From assembly GCA_933228675.1 (NCBI GenBank), contig OW121741.1, positions 40,515,952 to 40,579,951 of the forward strand: a stretch of DNA of 64,000 nt, written 5' to 3'. Source of the DNA: Stomorhina lunata (Eukaryota; Arthropoda; Insecta; Diptera; Rhiniidae). Made by a program: the position numbers and the translations under genes. Shown one piece after another: positions 44,762 through 56,857 of this stretch. The first letter of the stretch is position 1. Every line of letters starts with the position of its first letter. Below the pieces are notes generated by a model. The model did no database searches. It was not told the DNA's origin and was given only the letters and a program-made list of their open reading frames with translations.

Positions 44762-45987
44762 TCCCAGCAAAACTTTGGTAATGGCAAGTACTCTGATAAC
44801 TGGTTACCTTGTAACGACTACAACATACCTTCCGAATAAATAATAAGTTATTACAGAAGTACTTATTTGTAATAAAGATGGTAATTTAAACTGAATGGCC
44901 CCGGTTCAAATTCCACCAAGGGCAACCATTTTTTTTAGTTTGTTTTTATTAAAAGAGTCTTTTTAAATGATTTTTGAATATTAAGAACTTAAATATTATC
45001 TTCTGTAAAAAAAATTTGTAAAACTAACTCACGTTAATGAAAAAATACCATCATGAGTCAATTTTGATTCTAATTAGTCTTAACTTGGTAAGCCCAACTT
45101 ATCTGGGTCATCCTTCATCTCAACTGTGGACACACACCTCCTCATGGTATCACCCGGGGAGCTAGTTTAACACCCATTAATATTGTGAGTTAACATGTTC
45201 CGAGAGTTGTCCCATAAGATCGATAAAAATGGGTTAGGATTACGGGCTAGTAACCCTCTCTTGAAAAATAATACAATGAAGAGGATAAAATTAAAATTGA
45301 AATGTCCACTACCTAATGTTAGAGGAAGATGTCCGAAACTTCGATAGAAAGACCAAGTAGAGGAACATTTTTCAAAGCTTGGCCTATAAAATTGGAGAAT
45401 ATACGCACAAGATCGAAATCCATGGAATTCTAAAATATGCTCGGACTTTGACCTTAACAGGTTGTAACATTTAAGTAAGTAAGAGTCAATCTTATGTAAA
45501 AACTTATACAAAAAAGAAGATTTAAATTGTTTAAGTTTTAAAATAATTTTAAAAAAGTTTTCAAATAATTACAAAAAATTGTATAAAAATATTTTTTCAA
45601 AAATTACAACAAAGCAAAAAAAGCAGGGAAAAACAAAGTTATTTTCACATGATTTTGGATCTAAAAATAAAAATTGTTTATATTAATTATAAACTGCTAA
45701 GTTTTCAATATATGAAGTAACTCAGTGGAAGAGTCTCTGCCTAGCAGTCGGAGGGTCTGGGTTCGAGCCCCCATGGGATCATAAAAAAATTTTGTATTTC
45801 GTTTAAAAATATATGTTTTTAATAAAACAACAACAAAAGAGTTGTTGCTGTTGTTGTTTTCAAATTGCTTACCTCCAATGACATCCCCATGTTAATGTAA
45901 TGACTTAAACAGCGAATGAGTAAGTAGTTCGTGTTTAATAGTTTAACTGTTTAACTCATTATTTGGTAATAAAAAGTTTTACTGGGA
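44762..45987 (-). mobile_element. TA-flanked composite element, copy B
   Basis: Bounded by TA at 44760-44761 and 45988-45989. Left end TCCCAGCAAAACTTTGGTAA, right end GTTTTACTGGGA; about 1.23 kb. Inverted relative to copy A, 400 bp away. Contains module 2 at 44876-44926 and module 1 at 45715-45783 (both plus strand here). A 114-codon frame (45511-45167) recurs in copy D but lacks an ATG and carries a stop in copy A, so I treat it as spurious. Confidence 0.85.
45715..45783 (+). other. tRNA-Ala-like module in copy B
   Basis: Same as in copy A: CTCAGTGGAAGAGTCTCTGC, CTAGCAGTCGGAGGGTCTGG, GTTCGAGCCCCCATGGGATC. Box A has one change (GTAACTCAG). Followed by AAAAAAATTTTG. Confidence 0.7.
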
Positions 45988-47782
45988 TACTATACTATCG
46001 GTATACTTTATATGTCATACAAACATAAGAGGTACCAATATAGTACTTTATTTGTATGTGAACCTAAATTGTAGTCAATTTAATTAAACTCTGCTTAGTT
46101 TTGTCCACCAGTGTACGTACGTTCTAATACAAAGTCTGCATTTACAATTTCTAATGTTTAAATTATTATTTCTTTGGTTTCGGTTTCTTTCAATTTTTTT
46201 TTATTTTTGCATAAATTAAAGAGAATTCTGCTGGGGCACCCATCATAAATTTCCAAAGAAAGCCAGACGCAAATGTTGTACCAACACCGAAGGTAACGAA
46301 ACAAATGCAACAAATATTGACATTTGATGTCTGACAAGATGTTTCATTTTGGGTAATGGTGTACAAACGTGTTCATAGACTGTATTCACTTATTTTCCTA
46401 TTTTAAAATTTGTATTGAATTTAAATTTAAACAAATAATTTATGGTGTTTTTCGAGTTTGTCAAAACTTTTTTTTCGAACATGCGTGATTAGTTTTGTAT
46501 CACATTTCATTTCCGTCAGTGTAAGACTCGAGTTCGTTCTTGTACTTGCTTTGGCGATATTGTAGGCACTCACAATTTTTTTCAAGTGCTGGTTCGTATG
46601 TGAAAATTTCTCTATGTCCGTCCGGCTGTCAAAGTAATCATATTCGCTTAAGGCAATCGCCCCCGTATTTAAAGAAAATGTTAATTTTAGTTCTTCCCCT
46701 TTTTCAATTTTTCTGCTATTTTGACATGTTTATGTCGCCTCTACTGTCGGAAAAGTGTTTTGTGTTTTTGTTTTCTATCTGTCTGTCTGTCTGTCTGTCT
46801 GTATTCAGTGAACGTTCTCCTACTTCGTAATCGTTTTGTTTGTTTTCTTTTCTAAACTGTCTTAAGTTAATCATTGTCTAATTTAAACATTGCCTTCGTA
46901 AATGTTTACAGAAATATTTATGTCTTCTCTCAGGGCAACTTTAACTCAATTTAAATTGGAAATGACAAAACAATTTGAACACATTTTTCAAATACGCATA
47001 GACTAGGGCCAAACCATATTGGGCATACAAATTTTACAAGACAGGCTGTCGTTTTGAAAAAAAAGGTTTTGTTGGCGCTTACTTCAAAGCGAAATAACGA
47101 TTTGTTTGACAATTAATCTAACGGTTGAATATTTAAGCGATTTCCTACTGATATTTGAGTACTCAGTTTAATGATATTGAAACAAATTGTTTTTCGCTTT
47201 TACCTTTGATCGTAATCCTATAATTGTGTGTAGGAAGTTATAAATTGTCTAGTATTTACATCTGTCGTCCCGATCTTGTAAGGAAACTTGTAAATAGTGT
47301 TCTAAATTTTTAACATTTTAACATTTAATGTAGAATATTAAAATTTAAATAAACACTTATTGTATTCTCGCCACGGTTAAGATTTACCAACAGAATAGAC
47401 TATTTGCAAAGTAAAGAATAGCTAAATTTTTGTGGCGAATTTCGCACTATTTTCGTATTAAATTTAAATGTAAACTTCTCCTCTTTAAATTAACAATATC
47501 TATCTATTTATTTGGGAATTATTTATTCGAACTTTAAATTGAATTAATTGAAAAATTAGGATTTATCAGGCTTGATTTCATTATTTTAATTTTCAAATTA
47601 TTTATTTTGAAAATTGGAAAGTAAATTATGGAGAAAAACTGAAAAAATTATTTTTGAACGCGGCTAGTGGATTGCAATCTCTGTCCCGCCACAGGACCTC
47701 ATCAGCACTTAGCGCTCTCGACCACAGTCGAGTTGTCAAATTGCAGAGATAACACAGGTCAACAGCAAAAATGTGCTCGAGT
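45988..47782. other. Non-coding stretch with a TCTG microsatellite
   Basis: (TCTG)n at about 46779-46803. The open frame 46540-46830 runs through this microsatellite and shows no family motif. No element ends recognised. Confidence 0.45.
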
Positions 47783-48698
47783 AACCACTATATACATTTG
47801 ATGTATCATGGCTACCTTAGTACAAAAATGGTAAAATTTTTAAATTCTATGGCAAGATTTTTTTTTTTAAATTGCAATTTTTTTTAGACGTTTCTTCAAA
47901 TAATTAATGATAACTCAAAAACTACTAGTCCGATATTAATAAAATAAAATCAGAAAAATTAAGATTTACATAGCCTTTAATTCGTCTATATATCGCGTTT
48001 CAATCGGATCAATAGTATCGGAGTTATAATAAAAAACTTAAGAAAAAAATATATTTTTTACATAAAAATGGCGAAAATTTTCGTTTTAAAAAAATCATGA
48101 AAAATCGAAAATGGCAAAAAAAACTTCCAGATTTATTATTTTATCGCATAGCGATATATATTAGCAACAAAATGAGATATCGACCATAAAAATCGATTGA
48201 TTTTTTTCGAATTTATACACAATTTAGTGAATTTGCTCATTTTCACAAAATTTTAGTTTTTTGCTTGATATACGCATTATAGCGGGTTTTCAAATGTATG
48301 AAAAAAATAAATTTTCCAATTTCAAGGGGTGCGTGTCGGATTATTGTGAGATTTGGTGAGAAACTTCCACCCACAAAATTTTAGTCGAATTGGACAACGT
48401 TAACACGTGCGCATAGGCCCCAAATCTGAAAAATAGCGTTTAAATCGAAAAAAATTTTCAGTTTTTGCAAAATTAAAGCTATTTATTCCCCCTTTTGCGA
48501 ATTAAAGGCTATGTAAATCTTAATTTTTCTGATTTTATTTTATTAATATCGGACTAGTAGTTTTTGAGTTATCATTAATTATTTGAAGAAACGTCTAAAA
48601 AAAATTGCAATTTAAAAAAATTTTTTTTTTTTTAAATTTAAAAACTTTACCATTTTTGTACAAAGGTAGTCATGATACATCAAAATTGTATAGTGGTT
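47783..48698. mobile_element. Foldback element with ~200-bp inverted arms
   Basis: Arm 47783-47984 (starting AACCACTATA) matches the inverse of 48498-48698. The inner 130 bp of the arms (AGACGTTTCTTCAAATAATT, ACTACTAGTCCGATATTAAT, AAGATTTACATAGCC) is nearly identical. The 0.5-kb centre is AT-rich and non-coding. No clear target duplication at the visible ends. Foldback-type MITE of unknown superfamily. Confidence 0.82.
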
Positions 48699-51600
48699 TT
48701 AAGAGAACATGAATTTTTTTTTTATTTTGTTGTGCTGTGTAATCATCAATTTAACTCATTGATAGATCTATGTAAACATAAAAGTTATATCTATGACATC
48801 ATCTTTCGATTTACGAAGGTTTTTTGACTTTCGTCCCATTATAGTTGCTTTTGACTGTAACTTCTCAGTTTTTCTACCAACCATCAAAAAGAATTGGAGG
48901 TATATTGAGATTGTCATTCCGTATGCAATTTCCTTAATATTGGCTCAAAACCAAAATTGAAGTATATTCTGAATCCTTATGAAATTCTAAGACGATTGAG
49001 CGATGTCCGTCTGCCTGTCCTTCTGTCTGTCTGTTGTCGGCACGATAAAACCTTAACGAAAGGATTTAGGTCACAGAAATTTGGCATAAATATTATTAAT
49101 TTCTTGGAAATTTTTGGTATTGAAATAGCGGAAAATCGGTTCACATTTGACCATAGCTCCTGTATAACCTCGTCTATCGCTTATTTGCTAATAAATGACA
49201 AATTATAACATCTGTGACTACAAAATTCGTTATATAAAAGTTTTTACATAAGCACTAGCCAGCATATAAAACTTTATCGAAAACGGTTCACATTTAACCA
49301 TAGCTCCCATACAAAAAACTTAAGGAAACAGCCTAAACTCCAGCTAAAATACACTTAAATAAATGATAAACGGTAAAAGCTTTGGCCATTAAATTTAGTA
49401 CAAGAAAGTCTTATATCAATGCCAATCAGTATGCAAAATTCGTCACAATCGGTCACAATCGGTCACCATTTGACCACAGCTCTCATATAAAGAACTTACG
49501 GAAACACAAAAAAGCAAAAAGAAAAGGGGGTTTATGTCCGTCGCATAAAAGAGCGATAGCTCTTTAACTACAAGAGCTAGAGTGACAAAATTTTATAAAA
49601 GTAATTTTGATATAGAAATTTTGTTATAGAAATTGTGTACAGAAAATGGATGAAATCGGTTCACATTTAGTAAGAGCTCCCATATAACCCCGATCCGGGA
49701 AACACATTAATGCTGATAAATTGAACACAATTGCAATAGCTATGACGACTAAATTTAGAACAACTTTTGTTCAGTATGTAAAATTTTAAAGAAATCGGTC
49801 CATATTTGACCATAGCTTTCATATAAAAACCTCTCCCGAAAACCACTAAAATGCCGCAAATCTGAGTCAAAAGCTATTTAATTATAAATTGTGATAGCTA
49901 TGGCCAATAAATTTTGCAGAACTAAACTTTATATAAATACCAGCCAGTATATAAAATTTTGTGACAATCGATCACAATTTGAACATAGCTTCCATATAAA
50001 AAATACCAAAAAATACAAAAAGAATATATATAAAAGAATATAATATAAAAGCGCGATAGCGCCTTAACGAAAAGGGCTACATCGACAAAGTTTTACAAAA
50101 GTATATTGAAAAAATTGTGTATTGAAAATGGACGAAATCGGTTCACACTAGTTAGAGCTATCATTGAATACAATTGTAGTAGCTATGACGACTAAATTTA
50201 GACTATAGAAGTTTTATGCAACTATTGATCAGTATATCAAATTTTATATGAATCGGTCCATATTTGACTATAGCTTTCATATAAAAAACACTGCCGGAAA
50301 CCAGAAAAAATGTGGAAAGGAAACCAGTCAGTGTGTAAAAAAACATTTGGCTATAATTCTTGTATATATATAACATCCCCTTTTTATACCCACCATCAAA
50401 AAAAACGGGGGGTATATTGAGATTGTCATTCCGATTGTAATTTCCTTAATATTGGCTCAAAAATCAAAAACGATATATATTCTGAATCCTTATGAAATTC
50501 TAAGACGATTGAGCGATGTCCGTCTGTCTGTCCGTCTGTCTATCTGTCTGTTGAAATCACGATAACGCCTAAACGAAAGGACCTAGCTCACTGAAACTTA
50601 GTAGAAACATTCTTCATCTATGAAAAAATTTTGGTATTTTAATTGGACAAAATCGGTTAACATTTGACCATAGCTCCCGTATAACCTCTTCCAGCCTAAT
50701 CGCTTAGTTGCTAAGAAAAGACAAACTATAACAGCTATGAAGACAAAATTTGGTATCTACATAAGAACTAGGCAGCTTATAAAATTTTATCAAAATCAGT
50801 TCACAGCTGCCATACAAAAAACTTACGGAAACAGCCAAAATTTCACCTAAAATACACTTAAATGCCAATAAATGTCAATGGCAACGAGTGTGCAAAATTT
50901 TATCACAATCGGTCAGCATTTGACCATAGCTCCCATATAAAAAACTTATGGAAACACAAAAATACTAAAAGAAAAGGGGATTTATGTCCGTCTGTCCGTC
51001 AGATTAAAGTGCGATAGCGCCTTAACGAAAAGGGCTACAGCAACAAAATTTTGCAAAAGGAAGTCTGTAAATGCCAGCCAGTGTGCAAAATTTTGTTACA
51101 ATCGGTTACTATTTGACCATAGCTCCCATATAAAAAACCTACGGAAACACAAGAATACAAAAAGAAAATACATTTTATGTTTGTCTTTCCGTCAGAGAAA
51201 AGCGCGATAGCTTCTTAACTACAAGAGCTGAGAGACAAAATTTAGCAAAAGTATTTTCGATATGTTATAAAAATTGTGTGCTGAAAATGGGCAAAATCGG
51301 TTCACATTTAGTAAGAGCTCCCATATAACCCTGCCCGTGGAATCACATTAAATTGAATAAAATTGTAAAATCTATAACTACTAAATTTAGAACAGAGAAG
51401 TTTTATGCAATTTTCAGTCAGTATGTCAAATTTTATGGGAATCGGTCCATTTTTTACCATAGCTTTCATATAAAAACCACTCCCGGTAACATAAATTATA
51501 AACTATATTAGCTATGGCCAATAAATTTTGCACAAATAAACTTTATATTAACATTAGCCAGTATATTAAATTTTGTAACAATCGGTCAACATTTGGCTAT

Positions 51601-52065
51601 AGTTCTTATATATATAACATCCCATTTTTATATCTACGATCAAGGTACATGGGAGGTACATAGAGTATATAAAGATTGCATCTACGAAATTAGATAGCTA
51701 TTAATCAATGTTAGGTCCAGACTTTATACACGGTAGATACATTAGGAACTCCTAACAAAATATATGAACCTGCCGTGTTGCTATCAACATGTTTATGGCA
51801 CAACGAAACAGCTTATTAATGTAAAACTATATTCGGTTATGGATCAGCATTTTGTCCAAGGTAGGGTTTGCAGTTCGGTTTTAACCGAAACCTCGGTTTT
51901 TTATGCCTCAAAACCGAAACCGAAAACCGTAGAAAAAACCACGGTTTTAGCTATTTATTTTTCATAATTTTTTGATGGTATTATTCAGAAATATCATTAG
52001 CTTATCATAAATTTGCACATAATTTGTCTATTTAATGAAGCAGAAGAATGAAACAAGCAAAATGT

Positions 52066-52495
52066 GTTTACAATGGACGAATGGACAGGTGTAAGGGGAA
52101 GACGGTGTATGAACGTAAATATTCACGATTCTCATGGTTAATTTTATAATCTGGGCCGTATTTTAGGAACGTGTAATTTCAAGCAAACTCAAAAAACCAT
52201 TAAACAAAGGCTAATGGAGCTTAATATTTCACTTGATACAAGCATCGTAGCATGTACTATAGAAGGAGCAGCAGCCAATATCAAATTTGTATCTGAAAAT
52301 CAATTTTGAAGACGGCGACGATGAAACTTTGACTCATTTAAAACCGATTGCCCATATACATTTGAACCTAGAGGCTGTAAGAAAAATTGTTCGGTATTTC
52401 AAAAATTCGTCAGTTCGTTATAAAATTTTACAAACAAGCGTTAAAAAGCATCATAATCGTGAATTAAGTTTACTCTTAGATTTCTGCTTCTAAAA
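52066..52495 (+). pseudogene. hAT transposase relic
   Basis: From about 52069 the plus strand reads TMDEWTGVRGRRCMNVNIHD, a stop, then FYNLGRILGTCN, and on to LDTSIVACTIEGAAANIKFV. The first block contains the first catalytic Asp (relatives: xxDEWTxxxNRRYMNVNIH). The second holds the usual TTDGAAxM site, here IEGAAAN with Asp replaced by Glu. After a frameshift near 52300, EAVRKIVRYFKNSSVRY and ELSLLLD match the segment preceding the conserved RWNS block, which is not found. Damage: at least two stops, one frameshift and a large 3' deletion. Confidence 0.85.
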
Positions 52496-52842
52496 CAAAG
52501 TTTTTATGAGAGTTTAAAAATGCTGTCGACCTTAGATTTGCTTCATTCCATCGACTTTGAAATTGTAAATTCTTTAAAATCGTTACTATTTGTAAAAATT
52601 ACTATTGAAGCAATTTGTCGCTCGATTATTTACGCTCCAAAAGAAACAAGACTTATTTAAGAAATCCCTCATATTTAAAAAACCTGAATTATTTTCCTGA
52701 ATTTTAGTATTAAATTATAATTGAGCTTTAATAAATATACCTTATACTTGGTTTTAACAAAATAATCAAAATTTTACTACAAATTTAAATCAAAATAGTT
52801 TTATTTAAAAAACCGAAAACCGAACCGAAACCGTCCGGTTTT

Positions 52843-53139
52843 ATATAATTCCCGACAACATTCCAATTGGAACAAGGGGAACTTCTCTCAGACAATGGGC
52901 TGCATCCGATTCTATTTTTATACTCATTGAAAGGGACCTACGTTTTAACGCCGGCTCCGAACGGCAAATGCATTAGTTAGAGAAGTTTTACATAGCCTAA
53001 TACTCAATAACCAGTGGCTAGCTGAGTTATGAGGTGAACTTTTTTTTTTTTTTTGAAAATTTATTTTTTCAAGTGAGTCTGGCCAGGGATCGAACTTGGG
53101 CCTCTGGTATGCTAGGCGGATGACTAACCTGCTATACCA
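52843..53139 (-). mobile_element. tRNA-derived SINE, copy 2 (most complete)
   Basis: Direct repeats CGTCCGGTTTT at 52832-52842 and 53140-53150 flank 297 bp. Minus-strand order: GTGGTATAGCAGGTTAGTC (box A region), CATCCGCCTAGCATACCAGA, CAAGTTCGATCCCTGG (box B), an A/T linker with an A-run, a body with CCGTTCGGAGCCGGCGTTAA and AACGTAGGTCCC, and an AT tail. The head most resembles tRNA-Val. The central block resembles a conserved module I associate with other dipteran SINEs; that link is from memory and should be treated as tentative. Confidence 0.88.
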
Positions 53140-53943
53140 CGTCCGGTTTTGGGTGTTTTAAAACCGAAACCGCGGTTTCTCATTTCACGGTTTTTTGCAA
53201 ACCCTAGTCCAAGGTAAATACTTGGGAAACCTTTTAGATACTCTTAAATGTCGAATTATAGTTACTATACCACTGTAACCGAATTTAGTCCAAATATATT
53301 ACCAACAATACCACATTTGTTCAACATTTTGAATTAGCTGCACTCTCGTACAACTTGATGGTGGGTATACAAGATTCGGCACAGCCGAATATAATGCTCT
53401 TACTTATTATATCTACAATCAAAAAGATTCGGAGGTACAATCAGAATATTAAGATTGCACCAATGTCCAGACATTATATCCGATAGATGCATTAGAAACT
53501 CCTAACAAAATATATAGACCTGTCGTATTACTATTAGCATGTTTATCCTAAGTAAATATTAAGCTAAACGAAAAGCTTTTAACAACTTATTTATGTAAAA
53601 CCATACCAGGTTACGATTACGAATTTTGTTCAAAGTAAATGCTAAGGAAACCACTTACATACTTTTAAATTTTGAACTATAAAGCTCCTGCAACCGAATT
53701 TAGTCCAAATATTTTGCTAATAATACCAACTAGCCTAACAACTTTTTTCGAATTTGGTCCACATTTTGAATAAGCTGCACCCTCGTAGATATATGAGAGA
53801 TATTTCTAAATTTAACACAACTTGATGGTGGGTATATAAGTTTCGGCACAGCCGAATATAACACTCTTACTTGCTTATACTAAAAATGTTGCTGAAATTT
53901 TTGTCAGTATTTTTTTTTTTTTTTTGATAATAACTGAATATTC

Positions 53944-54449
53944 CAGGGACCGTAAATGTTATAACTTTTATCGTAAAAGTCAGAAAATAAAAGTTATTTT
54001 TTGACTTTTATTTTTTCGAGCAGAAATAAAAGTTATTTTTTGACTTTTATTTTTTCGATAAAAAATAACAGTTATTTTTGACTTTTATTTTTTCAAGCAA
54101 AAAATAAAAGTCAAAAAATAACTTTTATTTTTGCTCGAAAAAATAAAAGTCAAAAACTAACTTTTATTCATGATCGAAATAATAAAAGTCAAAAATAACT
54201 GTTATTTTTGCTCGAAAAAATAAAAGTTAAAAAATAACTTTTATTTTTGCTCAAAAAAATAAAAATAAAAAAATAACTGTTATTTTTTTTTTCTAAAAAA
54301 TAGAAATCAAATTTTTTAAAATCATCGCATTTTATGAAAATTTCGTCCACGACTATCAAAATGGTATACTTGGTTTTATTCTCCGACATTTCCTTGTGGT
54401 TGCTTTTTTTAATCAAAAATTCCAAAATAACAGTTATTTTCGGTCCCTG
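53944..54449. mobile_element. hAT-type MITE with palindromic interior
   Basis: Begins CAGGGACCG and ends CGGTCCCTG, flanked by the 8-bp repeat GAATATTC at 53936-53943 and 54450-54457. The interior (about 53980-54300) is a run of units AAAATAAAAGTCAAAAAATA and ACTTTTATTTTTGCTCG in both orientations, so it can fold back on itself at many scales. No transposase. It sits at the junction with a Helentron-like 5' end. Confidence 0.9.
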
Positions 54450-54457
54450 GAATATTC

Positions 54458-54880
54458 CGTTTTTATACCCACCATCAAAAAGAATGGGGGGTATCTGGAG
54501 ATTGTCATTTCGTTTGTAATTTCCTTATTGGCTCAAAAATTAAAAACGATATATATTCTGAATCCTTATGAAAGACGATTGAGCGATGTCGGTCTGTCTG
54601 TCCGTCTGTCTGTTAAAATCACGATAACGCCTAAACGAATGGAGCTAGCTCACTGAAACTTAGTAAAAATATTCTTCATCTCTGAGAAAATTTTGGTATT
54701 GAAATTGGGCAAAATCGGTTCACATTTGACCATTGCTCCCGTATAACCTCGTCTAGGCTAAAGCTTATTTGTTAATAAATGACAAATTAAAGCAGCTATG
54801 ATGATAAAATTTGGTATATAGAAGTTTTACATTAGCCCTAGGCATCGTGTAAAATTTCATCAAAATCGGTTCACATTTTT
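54458..54880 (+). mobile_element. Helentron-like family 1, 5' fragment
   Basis: Starts TTTTTATACCCACCATCAAA and includes a GTCY tract near 54592 and the TTCATCAAAATCGGTTCACA block, where similarity stops. The 3' end is absent. Confidence 0.78.
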
Positions 54881-55088
54881 AAAACTGAAAATGTAGTTTG
54901 AATATTTGTGAGTTAAATTTGAATGTTAAATGGTTTTTAAATGAATTTTGGTTTGTTTCAAATTACATTTAAAGTTAATTTCACAGACATAATATTCTAA
55001 ACTTGTCATTATTATCCTCAATTATGGACACTGACCTCCTCGTGGTACCACCCGGGTAGAAAGTTAACATGTGCCGCGAGTTCTCCCC
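54881..55088. other. Spacer with composite-element fragment
   Basis: 55005-55088 carries CACTGACCTCCTCGTGGTAC and CACCCGGG, matching the centre of composite copies A-E in the orientation of B. The rest is unassigned. Confidence 0.5.
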
Positions 55089-55570
55089 TTTACCTACTAT
55101 GTATAGGTTCATTAGAACACAGCGCGATTTGGAATGCTTTAAGGTTAAAAGGAGTCACGGAAAAAATTATATGACTCATTGAAAATCTTTACAACAACGC
55201 ATGAAGGTTAACACAGCAAACCCATTAGTGTTTAGGTAGGAGTCCAAAGATTGCATATTGTCTCCACTGTTACTCGCTGTCTGGGAAACATGGTATCTCG
55301 TGGAGTCTTCATGATAGATTAGACGACGTCGATTACACTGATAACTTATGTCTTTTTTTTCTTACCGTCTCTATAGCTATAGTTGGCTTTCAAATTAACA
55401 TTAAGAAAACTAAGTCAATGCGAATTAACTTACCTAATAAGTCCAATTTTATCTATCTGGGCGTTATATTGACGAGTTTCAAACTCAAAAAGCGTTGGCA
55501 GCTGTAAAAATACCCAAAATAGATTTTGCAAAGCAAATCAAGCATTTGGTATTCTCAAAATTCGCAATAT
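55089..55570 (+). pseudogene. Reverse transcriptase relic (RTE-like)
   Basis: Across frames the plus strand gives KVKxxxxKI, then VNTANPLVFR, then CILSPLLLAV (the RQGCxLSPLLF block with its first half lost). It then gives DDVDYTDNLCLF, a worn form of the YADD catalytic box, and VGFQINIKKTKSMRINLPNK followed by FIYLGVILTS. The order matches palm and thumb of an RTE-like reverse transcriptase. Several stops and frameshifts. It is cut on the right by an AT tract and composite element C. Confidence 0.78.
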
Positions 55571-55601
55571 AATATATATTTTTTTATAATAATAAATAAT
55601 A

Positions 55602-56857
55602 TCCCAGCAAAACTTTGGTAATGGCAAGTACTCTGATAACTGGTTACCTTGTAACGACTACAACATACCATCCGAATAAATAATAAGTTATTACAGAAGT
55701 ACTTATTTGTAATTAAGATGGTAATTTAAACTGAATGGCCCCGGTTCAAATCTCACCAAGGGCAACAATTTTTTTTAGTTTTTTTTTTATTAAAAGAGTC
55801 TTTTTAAATGATTTTTGAATTTTAAGAACTTAAATATTATCTTCTGTAAAAAAAAATTGTAAAACTAACTCACGTTAATGAAAAAATACCATCATGAGTC
55901 AATTTTGATTATGAAGGGGATGTTGAATACCAAACACGATTCTAATTGGTCTTAACTTGGTAAGCCCAACTTATCTGGGTCATCCTTCATCTCAACTGTG
56001 GACACACACCTCCTCATGGTATCACCCGGGGAGCTAGTTTAACACCCATTAATATTGTGAGTTAACATGTTCCGAGAGTTGTCCCATAAGATCGATAAAA
56101 ATGGGTTAGGAAATTAGAATTGAAATGTCCCACTACCTAATGTTAGAGGAGGATGTCCGAAACTTCGATAGAAAGACCAAGTAGAGGAACATTTTTCAAA
56201 GCTTGGCCTATAAAATTGGAGAATATTCGCACAAGATCGAAATCCATGGAATTCTAAAATATGCTCGGACTTTGACCTTAACAGGTTGTAACATTTAAGT
56301 AAGTAAGAGTCAATCTTATGTAAAAACTAATACAAAAAAGAAGATTTAAATTGTTTAAGTTTTAAAATAATTTTAAAAAAGTTTTAAAATAATTACAAAA
56401 AATCGTATAAAAACATTTTTCCAAAAATTACAACAAAGCAAAAAAAAAGCAGGGAAAAACAAAGTTATTTTTACATGATTTTGGATCTAAAAATAAAAAT
56501 TGTTTATATTAATTATAAGCTGCTAAGTTTTCAACATATGAAGTAGCTCAGTGGAAGAGTCTCTGCCTAGCAGTCGGAGGGTCTGGGTTCGAGCCCCCAT
56601 GGGATCATAAAAAAAATTTTGTATTTCGTTTAAAAATATATGTTTTTAATAAAACAACAACAAAAAAGTTGTTGCTGTTGTTGTTGTTGCTTTTAAATTG
56701 CTTACCCAAGTCATTACTTTTCTACAATTGGTAAGTACTTGCCTCCAATGTCATCCCCATGTTAATGTAATGACTTAAACAGCGAATGAGTAAGTAGTTA
56801 GTGTTCAATAGTTTAACTGTTTAACTCATTATTTGGTAATGAAAAGTTTTATTGGGG
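55602..56857 (-). mobile_element. TA-flanked composite element, copy C
   Basis: TA at 55600-55601 and 56858-56859. Ends TCCCAGCAAAACTTTGGTAA and GAAAAGTTTTATTGGGG; about 1.26 kb. Module 2 at 55717-55767 and module 1 at 56541-56609, the best-preserved tRNA-like module (intact TAGCTCAGTGG and GGGTTCGAGCC). Same orientation as copy B. Confidence 0.87.
56541..56609 (+). other. tRNA-Ala-like module in copy C
   Basis: AGTAGCTCAGTGGAAGAGTC gives box A; the stem CTCTG pairs with CGGAG around a loop containing CTAGCAG; GGGTTCGAGCC gives box B. A T-rich stretch follows after the ATCATAAAAAAAATTTTG segment. No paired acceptor stem. Confidence 0.72.

Larger units (their letters stand above)
51862..53206 (+). 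mobile_element. hAT transposon copy 2, 8-bp target duplication
   Basis: Ends TAGGGTTTGCA and inverse TGCAAACCCTA, flanked by GTCCAAGG at 51854-51861 and 53207-53214. Subterminal regions are packed with AACCGAAACCG-type repeats in both orientations, probably transposase-binding sites. It contains a decayed hAT transposase, and a SINE at 52843-53139. Without the SINE it is about 1.04 kb, so it is internally deleted. Unrelated in end sequence to the hAT at 13299-16919. Confidence 0.92.
48870..53873 (+). mobile_element. Helentron-like family 1 array hosting a hAT element
   Basis: 5' starts near 48878 and 50388 (ATACCCACCATCAAAAA). GTCY tracts near 49005 and 50518. Two 3' termini with hairpins end near 53405 and 53873, again about 470 bp apart. 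A hAT element (51862-53206) interrupts between GTCCAAGG repeats; the flanks join to the usual family 1 reading GTCCAAGGTAAATAC. Confidence 0.8.

Noticed and set aside
45167..45511. 114-codon minus-strand frame that recurs at 58152-58424
   Set aside because: It recurs only because both lie in copies of the same composite element; it has no ATG, the copy A version contains a stop, and the product shows no domain.
56541..56609. Possible functional tRNA-Ala gene
   Set aside because: Box A and box B are good, but there is no acceptor-stem pairing and the same module sits in every copy of a transposon.
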